Positions 1 to 7,637 of a DNA stretch of 64,000 bases are shown here, piece after piece. Position 1 is the first letter of the stretch. Each line of letters begins with the position of its first letter. Source of the DNA: DASUNP01 sp963728545 (GTDB taxonomy: Bacteria; Acidobacteriota; Blastocatellia; UBA7656). The stretch spans positions 3,348,001-3,412,000 of the forward strand of contig CAVSKO010000002.1 of assembly GCA_963728545.1 (NCBI GenBank). Direction: 5' to 3'. A program made the translations under genes and the position numbers. The notes below the pieces were generated by a model. The model did not search any database and was not told the origin of the DNA. It worked only from the letters and a program-made list of their open reading frames with translations.

Positions 1-993
1 CTCGAAAAACCTTCCGGGCACCACACTCGTTTCGTACTTCTCGCGGAGCACGCTACAGAGATCGTCAACGCCGCCGCGCTTGAGTCGGGGAAAAACTATT
101 GTCCCGAATTGCGGCCTCACCGCTTCGAGGTCGTCACGCGAATCAAGAAACTTATTTATCAGCTTGCGATTCGTTTCAAGCAATTCTTGCGCTCGCTCGC
201 CGATCCGTTCGAGGTTTTTGAGCGCGATGACGCTCAATCGCTCCGCCGTGTGCGCGGGTACCACGCCGAACAGATCGTTGAGCTTCCACATTTGATGGGC
301 GAGCGTTGATTCGGCCATCACCCAGCCGCAGCGCAGCCCGCTCAAACCATAAGCCTTTGTCAGGCTGCTCGTAGTAACGAATTGTTCTCCCAGGTGAAAG
401 GCCGAGCGCGGCGATTGGTCGTAAGTTGCTTCGAGATAGACTTCGTCAACCAGCACGCGAGCGCCCACGCTCAAAGCGATCTCGCCTATACGATTGATGC
501 GGTCGTTATCCGTAAACGCGCCGCTCGGGTTATGAAGATTTGTTATAACGACGAGCCGCGTGCGCGGGCTGATATTGCGACTCACCTCATCAGGGTCTAT
601 CGCGAACCCGTCTTCAAAGCGGCGCTCGAACCGCTTGATCTCCGCGCCGAGATAAGACGCCGTAGCCAATAACGGCTCGTAGGCCGGGCGCTCGATCAGC
701 ACTTCGTCGCCCGGATCGATCAACGCCGCCATCGCCAGGTGATTCGCCATCGAAGTCCCCGCCGCCGCGACGATATTGTAAGGCGGCACGTCGCATTTGA
801 TGGCAAGCGCGCGCTGCAGCGGCCCGTAGCCGTATAGGCTCGGCCCGCTTATTTCGAGGTCTTCCATCTTTACCGGAAGGTCCGAGATTGAATAATTGAT
901 CAGGCCGCTCGTCGCCAAACTGAAGCGCGCAAGCGAGCGCGTCTTTGACCACTCGATGTAATTAGAACCTTTCACGCGACCGGCATTGCTCAT
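1..993 (-). CDS. PLP-dependent aminotransferase class I/II (C-terminus cut by window edge)
   Basis: Reading the minus strand from the ATG at 993 gives 331 codons without a stop to the window edge. The product is a fold-type I aminotransferase that would move amino groups between amino acids and keto acids in the cytoplasm. Visible landmarks are the cofactor-phosphate region AAAGTSMANHL, the NLHNPSG motif that contacts substrate and PLP, the DEVYLEA motif with the pyridine-binding Asp, and SLTKAYGLSGLRCGW with Lys213 as the probable Schiff-base lysine. The start is fixed by an ATGA overlap with the upstream permease stop (990-993), which implies translational coupling. Pairing with an amino-acid permease suggests amino-acid catabolism or salvage, but the substrate cannot be read from the sequence. 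The last part of the small domain lies outside the window. Confidence 0.9.
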   Translation of the reverse strand, partial: MSNAGRVKGSNYIEWSKTRSLARFSLATSGLINYSISDLPVKMEDLEISGPSLYGYGPLQRALAIKCDVPPYNIVAAAGTSMANHLAMAALIDPGDEVLIERPAYEPLLATASYLGAEIKRFERRFEDGFAIDPDEVSRNISPRTRLVVITNLHNPSGAFTDNDRINRIGEIALSVGARVLVDEVYLEATYDQSPRSAFHLGEQFVTTSSLTKAYGLSGLRCGWVMAESTLAHQMWKLNDLFGVVPAHTAERLSVIALKNLERIGERAQELLETNRKLINKFLDSRDDLEAVRPQFGTIVFPRLKRGGVDDLCSVLREKYETSVVPGRFFE

Positions 994-2378
994 GAAGCGC
1001 GCCTCCACCATTGCCAGAAAAAGTATGCAGGAACTCCCGCCGCAACGATCACCAACCCGATCCAGGTGTTCCCAGGATCTTTATAGACCGTGTTGGCTAC
1101 GACAAGCCAGCAGACCGCGATGAAAAGCGCCGTTGTCACAGGATGGCCAGGCATTCTGTAACGGACTCGATTCGATCCTGAGTCGGAAGATTTTTTTGCG
1201 GCGCGGCTGCGAAAGACAAAGATGCAGACGGCGGTCAGGCCAAAGAAGATGAAATCTACAGACACAACGTAGCTCAGTATCTGCTCGTACTTCCCTGAAA
1301 AAGCTATGATCATCGCGAGCAGCCCTTGCAAAACTATGCTCACGACGGGGACGCGGGTGCGCGGGTCGAGCCACGCCACGCTTTTGAGAAAGAGTTTGTC
1401 CTCGGCCATTGCATAGTAGACTCGCGGCGCTGTGAGTATCAACTGGCTCAAAAAGCCGAGTGCTGAAATAGCTATGGCCATCGCGATCAAACGAGCGCCT
1501 TTATCTTCAAAGATTTTCCGCATCACTTCCGATGCGGGCTTATCGGTAGCGGCAAGCCCTGCGGGGCCGAGCGCGTGAACGCAAACAAAATTCACCGCCA
1601 GGTAAAGCGCCGTCACGCCCATCACGCCAAACAACAGTCCGCGCGGCAGGTTCTTTTCCGGCTCGCGAACCTCGCCCGCTATGAAGCTGGCCGTCTGCCA
1701 GCCGCCGTAGGCGAACAGCACCGGCACCATCGCCGCGCCGAATCCAGTCAGCGCGCTCTTTGCAGCAGGCAGAGTGGAGCTTGCCGCTTCGCCCTGATTG
1801 CTGACAAACAATCCGCACGCGACGAGCGCGGCTATCGCGACAATCTTTATGACCATCAGCACATTTTGTAGCCCGCTCCCCGTGCGCACGCCCAGACAGT
1901 TGACCGCCGTGACCAGCGCGAGCGCGACGACGGCGACCAGCCATTCTCGCGCGGGGATGCCGGTGACTTCTTTGAAGTACCGCGCGAAGGTGATCGCGAC
2001 CGCCGCCATGCCGCCCGTCTGAATTACCAGAAGCAGCGCCCAGCCGTAGACGAATGCTACCGCCGGATGAAACGCCTCGCGCAGGTAAGCGTACTGTCCG
2101 CCTACCTGGGGGCGATGCGCGGCAAGCTCCGCGTACACAAACGCGCCCGCGAGCGCGACAAGCCCACCCGCCGCCCAGGCTCCGAGTATCAGAGGCGCGG
2201 TGTTGACTTCGGCTGCGACCTTCGACGGGTTCATGAATATGCCCGCGCCTATGATGCCGCCCATCACTATCATTGTGGCGTCGAACGGGCCGAGACGACG
2301 CGCAAGGCTTTTGTGCGCATTGAGATCAGAAGCGGCGGGCCGCTTCGCAGTTTCGGCTTTCTCGCGCGAAGGAATCAT
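990..2378 (-). CDS. APC superfamily amino acid permease
   Basis: This 462-residue integral membrane protein has about 12 predicted hydrophobic segments. Near residue 40 it has the APC hallmark GGIIGAGIFMNP, the unwound TM1 substrate site of the LAT/APC amino-acid transporters, and further on the TM6-type segment FAYGGWQTASFIAGEV. Known relatives import or exchange amino acids across the cytoplasmic membrane. The N-terminus is a polar cytosolic tail of about 30 residues. The gene is the middle member of a kinase-permease-aminotransferase operon: its ATG overlaps the kinase stop (2375-2378) and its TGA overlaps the aminotransferase start (990-993). The substrate is unknown. The kinase neighbour raises the possibility of phospho-control of uptake, which is inference only. 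Confidence 0.9.
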   Translation of the reverse strand: MIPSREKAETAKRPAASDLNAHKSLARRLGPFDATMIVMGGIIGAGIFMNPSKVAAEVNTAPLILGAWAAGGLVALAGAFVYAELAAHRPQVGGQYAYLREAFHPAVAFVYGWALLLVIQTGGMAAVAITFARYFKEVTGIPAREWLVAVVALALVTAVNCLGVRTGSGLQNVLMVIKIVAIAALVACGLFVSNQGEAASSTLPAAKSALTGFGAAMVPVLFAYGGWQTASFIAGEVREPEKNLPRGLLFGVMGVTALYLAVNFVCVHALGPAGLAATDKPASEVMRKIFEDKGARLIAMAIAISALGFLSQLILTAPRVYYAMAEDKLFLKSVAWLDPRTRVPVVSIVLQGLLAMIIAFSGKYEQILSYVVSVDFIFFGLTAVCIFVFRSRAAKKSSDSGSNRVRYRMPGHPVTTALFIAVCWLVVANTVYKDPGNTWIGLVIVAAGVPAYFFWQWWRRAS

Positions 2379-4528
2379 TTATCCAGGCTTTTGTCCGAAT
2401 TAGACTGGCGGCTGATATGCGTCGGCGTCTGCAATCGCTCGCGCATGCGGCGCTGCCAGTTGCTTTGCGGCACATCTTCTTCTTCAAACTGGCTCAACGC
2501 TTCTCTGAGCGTTTCGCCGCCCATCTGGCGCGTCTTCAGGTAAAGCAAGGCCGACAGAGTTGCAATAAGCGGGACTAGTAAAACGTTGAGCAAGGTCGTA
2601 AACACTTCGGTGATCTGGCTGAAAAGATTGGCCTGCCCTTTCGGCATGCCTTTGAAGAAATTCAGGAGAACAGCCATGACCAGCGAGCCTGCAAGCATGG
2701 GGATTATGTACTGAAGGAATAGGATGGCGATCACCGTCCGGCGCGAACGCTTGACCAGGGTTTTCGAGCGGCGGATGGCGGCGCGGCCTTTCATATTTTC
2801 CATCATTACTATCGGGGCCGTGAGCGAAGAATTTATATAGAAGAGAATTCCGGGGATACAGAGCAATAAGATCGCGAGCACCAACAACAGCTTTACTATA
2901 AAATTATTGCCCACGAACTGTAAGAGAACTATGGGGATGATAAGCGGCAAGAACCGGAGCAACGTCAACAGTACGAATATAAAAGTGGTGCCCAGAAAGG
3001 GGCGTAACCGCTTTCGCAGCGCTGCGAAAGCGGGGCGCAACTGTAGCGGCCGAAGCGGGGCTAAGAATAACTGCGTCACCAGCCTGATAGTCATGCCGAT
3101 AATTATGGTGCTCACCAGGAAGGTCAAAATCAATTTCAGTATTGAGAGGCTTACGAAGATGATCTTAGCATTCTCTTGAGAAATGCGGCCCCGGTACTCC
3201 AGTATTCCGGCGACCAGTGTAATCAGGCTGAGGGCGATTAGCGGCAGATAGGTAAGAAGCGAAGCGCGAAAGAACTTTGGAAAATGCTCGCTGTAAAGCG
3301 CGAGCGTGCGGCGCAGCAGCGTGCCGGTCCCCTCGGAGCTTGCGCGCAACGCGCTCGAAAACCCCGCCGCGCTTGAGGGGCGGTCTTCGGGGTTTTTGGC
3401 GAGCGCCTGCATGACAATCGCAGCGGTCTTTTTCGGGACCTTTTTATTCTTCTTTCTGAGCGGCGGCGGCGCTGCTTCGATGTGTTGCCTCATGACTTCG
3501 TGCATATCGCCCGTGAAGGGCGGGGTTCCGGCAAGCATCTGATAGGCAATCACGCCGAGGCTGTAAATATCCGAGCGCTGGTCGAGCGGCTCGCTGCGGC
3601 ACTGCTCAGGCGACATATAAAGCGGCGTGCCGAGTATAGACCCCACGCGAGTAAGCCCATCGGCGGGAGCCGTCTCGTTCGCACGCGCCTCTTGAACGGT
3701 TTTATGATGAGCAACGGGCGTTCTGCTCTTTGGGGCATCCGCAGACGGTTGTAAAAGCGTGACGCCTTCGTCATCGTCAGGCGGGAGTATTTGCGTAGCG
3801 GCTTCCTCTTGATGATTGCCTTCCGGTTCCACCTCTTGCAGCATGATGCGCGTCTCTTGCTCTGCGGCGATTGGCGCGGGCTGCACCTGTGTCGCCGCTT
3901 CGTGGAACGCCTGATCTGTTCGAAGTGAAAGCGCGGGAGAAGCTGCGCGCTCGGAAGGCGGCCGGGATTGCAAAGTCGCAGCGCCAGCCGGAAGCTCGTC
4001 GGCAGACGACGAGTCGCCCAGTTTTGCAAGCCCAAAATCTAAAACCTTGACCGTGTATCCGCCGCGCCTGTTCGGCTCAAGCCAGATGTTATCCGGCTTC
4101 AAGTCGCGGTGTATGACGCCCTGCTTGTGCGCTTCGTCTACGGCCGAGCAAGCCTGGTCTAAAATGTCCGTGACCCATTCGAGCAGGAGGCGCGATTCTT
4201 CGGCGAGCACTTCGGCCAGGCTACAGCCGTCCAAATATTCCATCACCAGGTAAGCGATCCTATCGCTGCCTGCGTGAGAGAATCCGAAATCCGTGACATT
4301 GACGACGTTCGGATGGCGAAAGCGCCCGGCGGCGCGGGCCTCGCGTTTGAACCGCGCGACGAACTCGTCATTCAGCATAAACTGCGGCGCTATGACTTTG
4401 AGCGCCACAAGCCGCTCCGTGCCCAGGTGCGTCGCAAGGTAGACGGCTCCCATGCCGCCTTTGCCGAGCTGTCGCTCGATGCGGTACTTGTCATCTAACA
4501 CCTGCCCGATAAGCTCCGGAGTTTCCAT
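2375..4528 (-). CDS. Membrane-anchored Ser/Thr protein kinase (Hanks type)
   Basis: The N-terminal kinase domain has the glycine loop LGKGGMGAVYLA, the ATP lysine in LVALKVI, the catalytic loop IHRDLKPDN, the DFG motif in VLDFGLAK and the P+1 region GTPLYMSPEQC. Between DFG and the P+1 segment lies an unusual insertion of about 120 residues with acidic runs and repeated ATQ-type motifs (EAATQVQP, EAATQILPPDDD). The C-terminal half has about six hydrophobic segments, so the protein is probably membrane-embedded with a cytosolic kinase. I prefer the ATG at 4528 (717 aa) because the longer reading frame from a TTG at 4597 would place one arm of an intergenic inverted repeat inside the coding region. 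The gene is translationally coupled to the permease downstream. Its targets are unknown. Confidence 0.9.
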   Translation of the reverse strand: METPELIGQVLDDKYRIERQLGKGGMGAVYLATHLGTERLVALKVIAPQFMLNDEFVARFKREARAAGRFRHPNVVNVTDFGFSHAGSDRIAYLVMEYLDGCSLAEVLAEESRLLLEWVTDILDQACSAVDEAHKQGVIHRDLKPDNIWLEPNRRGGYTVKVLDFGLAKLGDSSSADELPAGAATLQSRPPSERAASPALSLRTDQAFHEAATQVQPAPIAAEQETRIMLQEVEPEGNHQEEAATQILPPDDDEGVTLLQPSADAPKSRTPVAHHKTVQEARANETAPADGLTRVGSILGTPLYMSPEQCRSEPLDQRSDIYSLGVIAYQMLAGTPPFTGDMHEVMRQHIEAAPPPLRKKNKKVPKKTAAIVMQALAKNPEDRPSSAAGFSSALRASSEGTGTLLRRTLALYSEHFPKFFRASLLTYLPLIALSLITLVAGILEYRGRISQENAKIIFVSLSILKLILTFLVSTIIIGMTIRLVTQLFLAPLRPLQLRPAFAALRKRLRPFLGTTFIFVLLTLLRFLPLIIPIVLLQFVGNNFIVKLLLVLAILLLCIPGILFYINSSLTAPIVMMENMKGRAAIRRSKTLVKRSRRTVIAILFLQYIIPMLAGSLVMAVLLNFFKGMPKGQANLFSQITEVFTTLLNVLLVPLIATLSALLYLKTRQMGGETLREALSQFEEEDVPQSNWQRRMRERLQTPTHISRQSNSDKSLDK

Positions 4529-4540
4529 TTCAACAAAATC

Positions 4541-4675
4541 TTTTTGCGAACTTTGCGGCCCTTTGCGTTTTTTGCGACGAACTGGCGACGTTAGCAAATC
4601 GAGAGTCCCGATTGCGCAAGGCCGTTGTTCAACGCAAAAAACGCAAAGGGCCGCAAAGTTCGCAAAAGGTCTTTT
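4541..4675. repeat. Long inverted repeat (GCAAAG palindrome family)
   Basis: Two arms of about 38 bases, around 4544-4582 and 4634-4673, are reverse complements built from GCAAAG/CTTTGC units, separated by roughly 50 bases. Related palindromes occur at 7529-7612 and 34122-34220. The element lies between the secreted-protein gene and the kinase gene and could fold in RNA or act as a transcription attenuator. Confidence 0.8.
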
Positions 4676-4697
4676 TTCTTGTCACTCGTCACGATTC

Positions 4698-6422
4698 TTA
4701 ATGTTTCTCGCCTGCCTCTTCGTCGCTCTCCGCGTGCTCGGCTTCGGGCGCGCGGGCAAGCCCTCCGCGACATACTGCAAGCTGGGCAATCAATGAAGCA
4801 TCTTTGATCGTTAGTTGCTGCGCCAGCAATAGCGCGCGGTCAAAATCTGTTTGCGCCAGTACGGCGAGCGTGTTCTCGAAATTCAGAATGTAAAGGTCGG
4901 CCCGCGCCGTCGCGGCCGTCTCCGGTTGCTGATTGCCCGTAATATTTTTCTGCCCGGCGGGCGCGGGAATCTCGTTGATAGATTTGATGGCCGTCTGCAT
5001 GACTTCAAAAGCGCGGACCGTGTTGACGGCAGAAAAGCTGCTCACGATAGTCAGCAGCGACTGGGCGCGAGCAATCGTCGGCTGCGCTTTTATGGCCTCG
5101 GCCTCCGCTTCGTCGAGCAGCTCTAAAGCTCGCACCCTGTCGCGCGAAGCCAGCGCGGCCCCGGCGAGCTTTACGAGCGCGCTCACGCGCGCCGTGTCGT
5201 CTTCGATTCGGAGCGCGACCGCGACCGCCTCGTCTATGCGCCCTTCGGAAGTCTGTCGCCTTGCGATCTGGGCCAGCACCCGGTCGCGCATCTCTCGATT
5301 CGCGATTGAGCGCGCAGCCGATTGAGCCTCATTCATCTCGCCTTTGGCGAGCCATCCGAGCGCCGCTCGCGCGTAAAGCGAATCGCGCTCGCTTTCGTTC
5401 GAGCTTGCGCGGGCGTCGCCGGCAATGTCGGCGGGGCTGCTGGTAGGCTGCGCCGGGCTCAAATCAGTAGTCCGGTCAACCGCGCTCGCTTCGTTCATCT
5501 CGTCAATTTTGCGCTGCACCTTTTTGAAGCGATCCGGTATGTAGCGAGCGAACAGGTCCGTGAGCTGGCGCGTGATGAAATAGACGGCGGCGGCCTCATC
5601 GGGCTTGCCGCGCTCTTCGCTATTGCGGTGAAGCATTATCTGGTTGAAGGCCAGGCTCAAGAACCGCTCTATCACCGGACGGCTGATCGAATCTTTAGTA
5701 GACGAGTTGACCGAGGAGACCAGATACGAGCCGAGCGTGTGTATGTCGTCGAGGTTTATGACTTGCGACCGCTCCAGCCGTATGACCGCGCTCGAAAAGA
5801 GCAGGTCGGACAGCCCCGAATCAACAGCCCGCATCAACACCAGCAGCCGCGCGAAGTTTTGCGAGATCAGCGCGCCATCTTCGCGATTGCTTATAGACGA
5901 AGTCGGCGGGCTTCCGAGGCTCATCTGGCCCAGCGCCATCGCGCGGTACGGGTCGCGCTCGACAATCTGTAGCGCGACCGATATCAACAGCTCGCGCCGC
6001 TCGGCGTCGGCCCGCGTCTCTTTTTGATTGTCAGCCGAGTAAACGAGCGCGCGCGCCAGTTCTTCGGCAAGCTCCGTGTCGCGGCTCGCGATGCGGTTGA
6101 GCAACTCTTCGCGCAGTTGCCGCTTATCGCTCTGGCTCGGTGTTTCGCGCGCGAGCGATTGAAATGCCTGACGAAATATCGCTCGCGCTCGCTCGCAGTC
6201 ATAAGGCCATAGCAGGGTGGCCGCCTGCGATTGAGCGCGCACGGCAAACGTAAGGTCATCGCTCAATCGCGCCTGGTCTGCAAGGTGCGACAGGAGCAGC
6301 GTTATGCGCACGTCGAGCGCGACCGGCTCGCCGCCCTTTTTATCCTGAGCGCCCACGGGCCGCGCGGCTGCCAGCGTGATGACGATTGCCAGCGCGAATA
6401 TCTTTGGGAGCAGTCGCCGCAT
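4698..6422 (-). CDS. Secreted helical-repeat protein of unknown function
   Basis: This 574-residue protein starts with a clear signal peptide (basic MRRLLPK, a hydrophobic core, then PVGAQ), so it is probably periplasmic. The rest is alanine- and glutamate-rich and almost entirely helical, with repeated patterns such as ARAIFRQAFQSLARE, ERDPYRAMALGQ and DRARALELLDEAEAEA-like segments that resemble TPR or HEAT solenoids. No catalytic motif is visible. The C-terminus is acidic (EAEHAESDEEAGEKH). Similar helical secreted proteins are common in Acidobacteriota, but I do not recognise a named family. It precedes the kinase gene by about 170 bases, with the GCAAAG palindrome between them, and may be co-transcribed with it. 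Confidence 0.8.
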   Translation of the reverse strand: MRRLLPKIFALAIVITLAAARPVGAQDKKGGEPVALDVRITLLLSHLADQARLSDDLTFAVRAQSQAATLLWPYDCERARAIFRQAFQSLARETPSQSDKRQLREELLNRIASRDTELAEELARALVYSADNQKETRADAERRELLISVALQIVERDPYRAMALGQMSLGSPPTSSISNREDGALISQNFARLLVLMRAVDSGLSDLLFSSAVIRLERSQVINLDDIHTLGSYLVSSVNSSTKDSISRPVIERFLSLAFNQIMLHRNSEERGKPDEAAAVYFITRQLTDLFARYIPDRFKKVQRKIDEMNEASAVDRTTDLSPAQPTSSPADIAGDARASSNESERDSLYARAALGWLAKGEMNEAQSAARSIANREMRDRVLAQIARRQTSEGRIDEAVAVALRIEDDTARVSALVKLAGAALASRDRVRALELLDEAEAEAIKAQPTIARAQSLLTIVSSFSAVNTVRAFEVMQTAIKSINEIPAPAGQKNITGNQQPETAATARADLYILNFENTLAVLAQTDFDRALLLAQQLTIKDASLIAQLAVCRGGLARAPEAEHAESDEEAGEKH

Positions 6423-6601
6423 ACCGGCAATGTACCACAGAGCCGTGCGCGCGGGGAACCTCGCCGGGTGCGCTCACACACAGAAATCCTGCGCTCACCC
6501 ATCTTTTTTCTGCGCTCGATAAGTGAATGATTCTTGCCCCGCGCACGCCGGGTTAAACTCGAACGCGAAAACGGCAGAAAATCACTCAAAGGAGATCGAG
6601 T

Positions 6602-7477
6602 ATGAAAAAGATAAAACTGGCAATAATCGCGGCTGTCGCGCTCACTATAAGCGCAACGGTCTGGGCAGGTCAGGAAGCCTCTCCAAAAGAGGATAAAACC
6701 GCCCGGCTTGAGGCCGAGCTTGCCCGCGACCCGAACAACGTGAAGCTCATCCAGCAATTAGGCTGGACCTATTTTTATCAAGCGCGCAAGGGAGACGGCG
6801 TAGCGCTAGATAAAGCCATCGCGGCGTTCGAGCGCGGCGCGGCCCTCGCTCCGCAGGATTCCGAATTTGCCGCCGCGCTCGGAATAAGCAATTTCATGAA
6901 GATATCTTTTCTCGCCAGATCGCGCGCAAAGCATGACGATATCGTCTCGGCGGTCAAGCAAACGCTCACGGCGTTCGAGCGAGCCATGGAGCGCGCGCCG
7001 AATGATGCGACCATGCTCAGCGCGCACGGCTCGGTGCTGACGATACTGGCGGCCTTCACAAACGACAACCAGATTCTTATGAAAGGCGTTGAAGAGATGA
7101 ATCGAGCCGTGAACGCAAATCCCAAACAGGTCCATCCGAGACTGTTTCGCGGGTTTACACACTTGAATCTGCCGGCGGGCGCGCGCGATCAAAAGGCCGC
7201 GCTTGAAGACTTGAACGCCATTCTCAGCGTTTCAAAGGCCAGCTACAATGAGCAGGCGCAGGGCGTGTTGCGCGTGATGCTGGGCGATCTCTATTTCGAA
7301 GCGAAAGAGACGGCGAAAGCAAAGTCGGAGTACGAAGCGGCAGCAAATCTTAACGCGCCGCCCGCCGAGCGCGCCCGCGCCCGGCTCGCAATGCTCAACG
7401 CGGGCCAGCCCGACCCGAAGGCTTTTGCCTCTTATCGCGCCAATGTGATTAACTGTGCAATCTGCCACGCAAATTAA
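6602..7477 (+). CDS. Secreted TPR protein with a C-terminal CxxCH motif
   Basis: This 291-residue protein has a signal peptide (MKKIKLAIIAAVALTI...VWA) and then TPR-like helices, for example LARDPNNVKLIQQLGWTYFY and AIAAFERGAALAPQDSEFAA. Its last residues, NCAICHAN, contain a canonical c-type heme attachment motif (CAICH) two residues from the end. TPR modules bind partner proteins, and a covalent heme would make this a periplasmic redox or sensor protein. No distal Met or His ligand is obvious, so heme binding is a prediction. The start is supported by a strong ribosome site, AAAGGAGATCGAG, just upstream of the ATG. The gene is divergent from the minus-strand operon and stands alone before a palindromic repeat. 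Confidence 0.85.
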   Translation: MKKIKLAIIAAVALTISATVWAGQEASPKEDKTARLEAELARDPNNVKLIQQLGWTYFYQARKGDGVALDKAIAAFERGAALAPQDSEFAAALGISNFMKISFLARSRAKHDDIVSAVKQTLTAFERAMERAPNDATMLSAHGSVLTILAAFTNDNQILMKGVEEMNRAVNANPKQVHPRLFRGFTHLNLPAGARDQKAALEDLNAILSVSKASYNEQAQGVLRVMLGDLYFEAKETAKAKSEYEAAANLNAPPAERARARLAMLNAGQPDPKAFASYRANVINCAICHAN

Positions 7478-7528
7478 GACTCGGTTGGATGCGAGGAAAG
7501 AGCTAGAAAAGTAGATGCCGTTGTTTTT

Positions 7529-7612
7529 ACGCAAAAGACGCAAAGCACAGCAAAGCTCGCAAAAAATCTTTGCGGTCTTTGCGTCTCTTTTGCGCTCTTT
7601 GCGTTGACAAAG
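7529..7612. repeat. GCAAAG/CTTTGC palindromic repeat
   Basis: Purine-rich CGCAAA/GCAAAG units are followed by complementary CTTTGCG units. The sequence resembles the elements at 4541-4675 and 34122-34220. It fills most of the gap between the TPR gene and the sensor kinase gene and may end transcription of the former. Confidence 0.65.
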
Positions 7613-7637
7613 ATTTTCCCAATCCCAATGATCTGCC

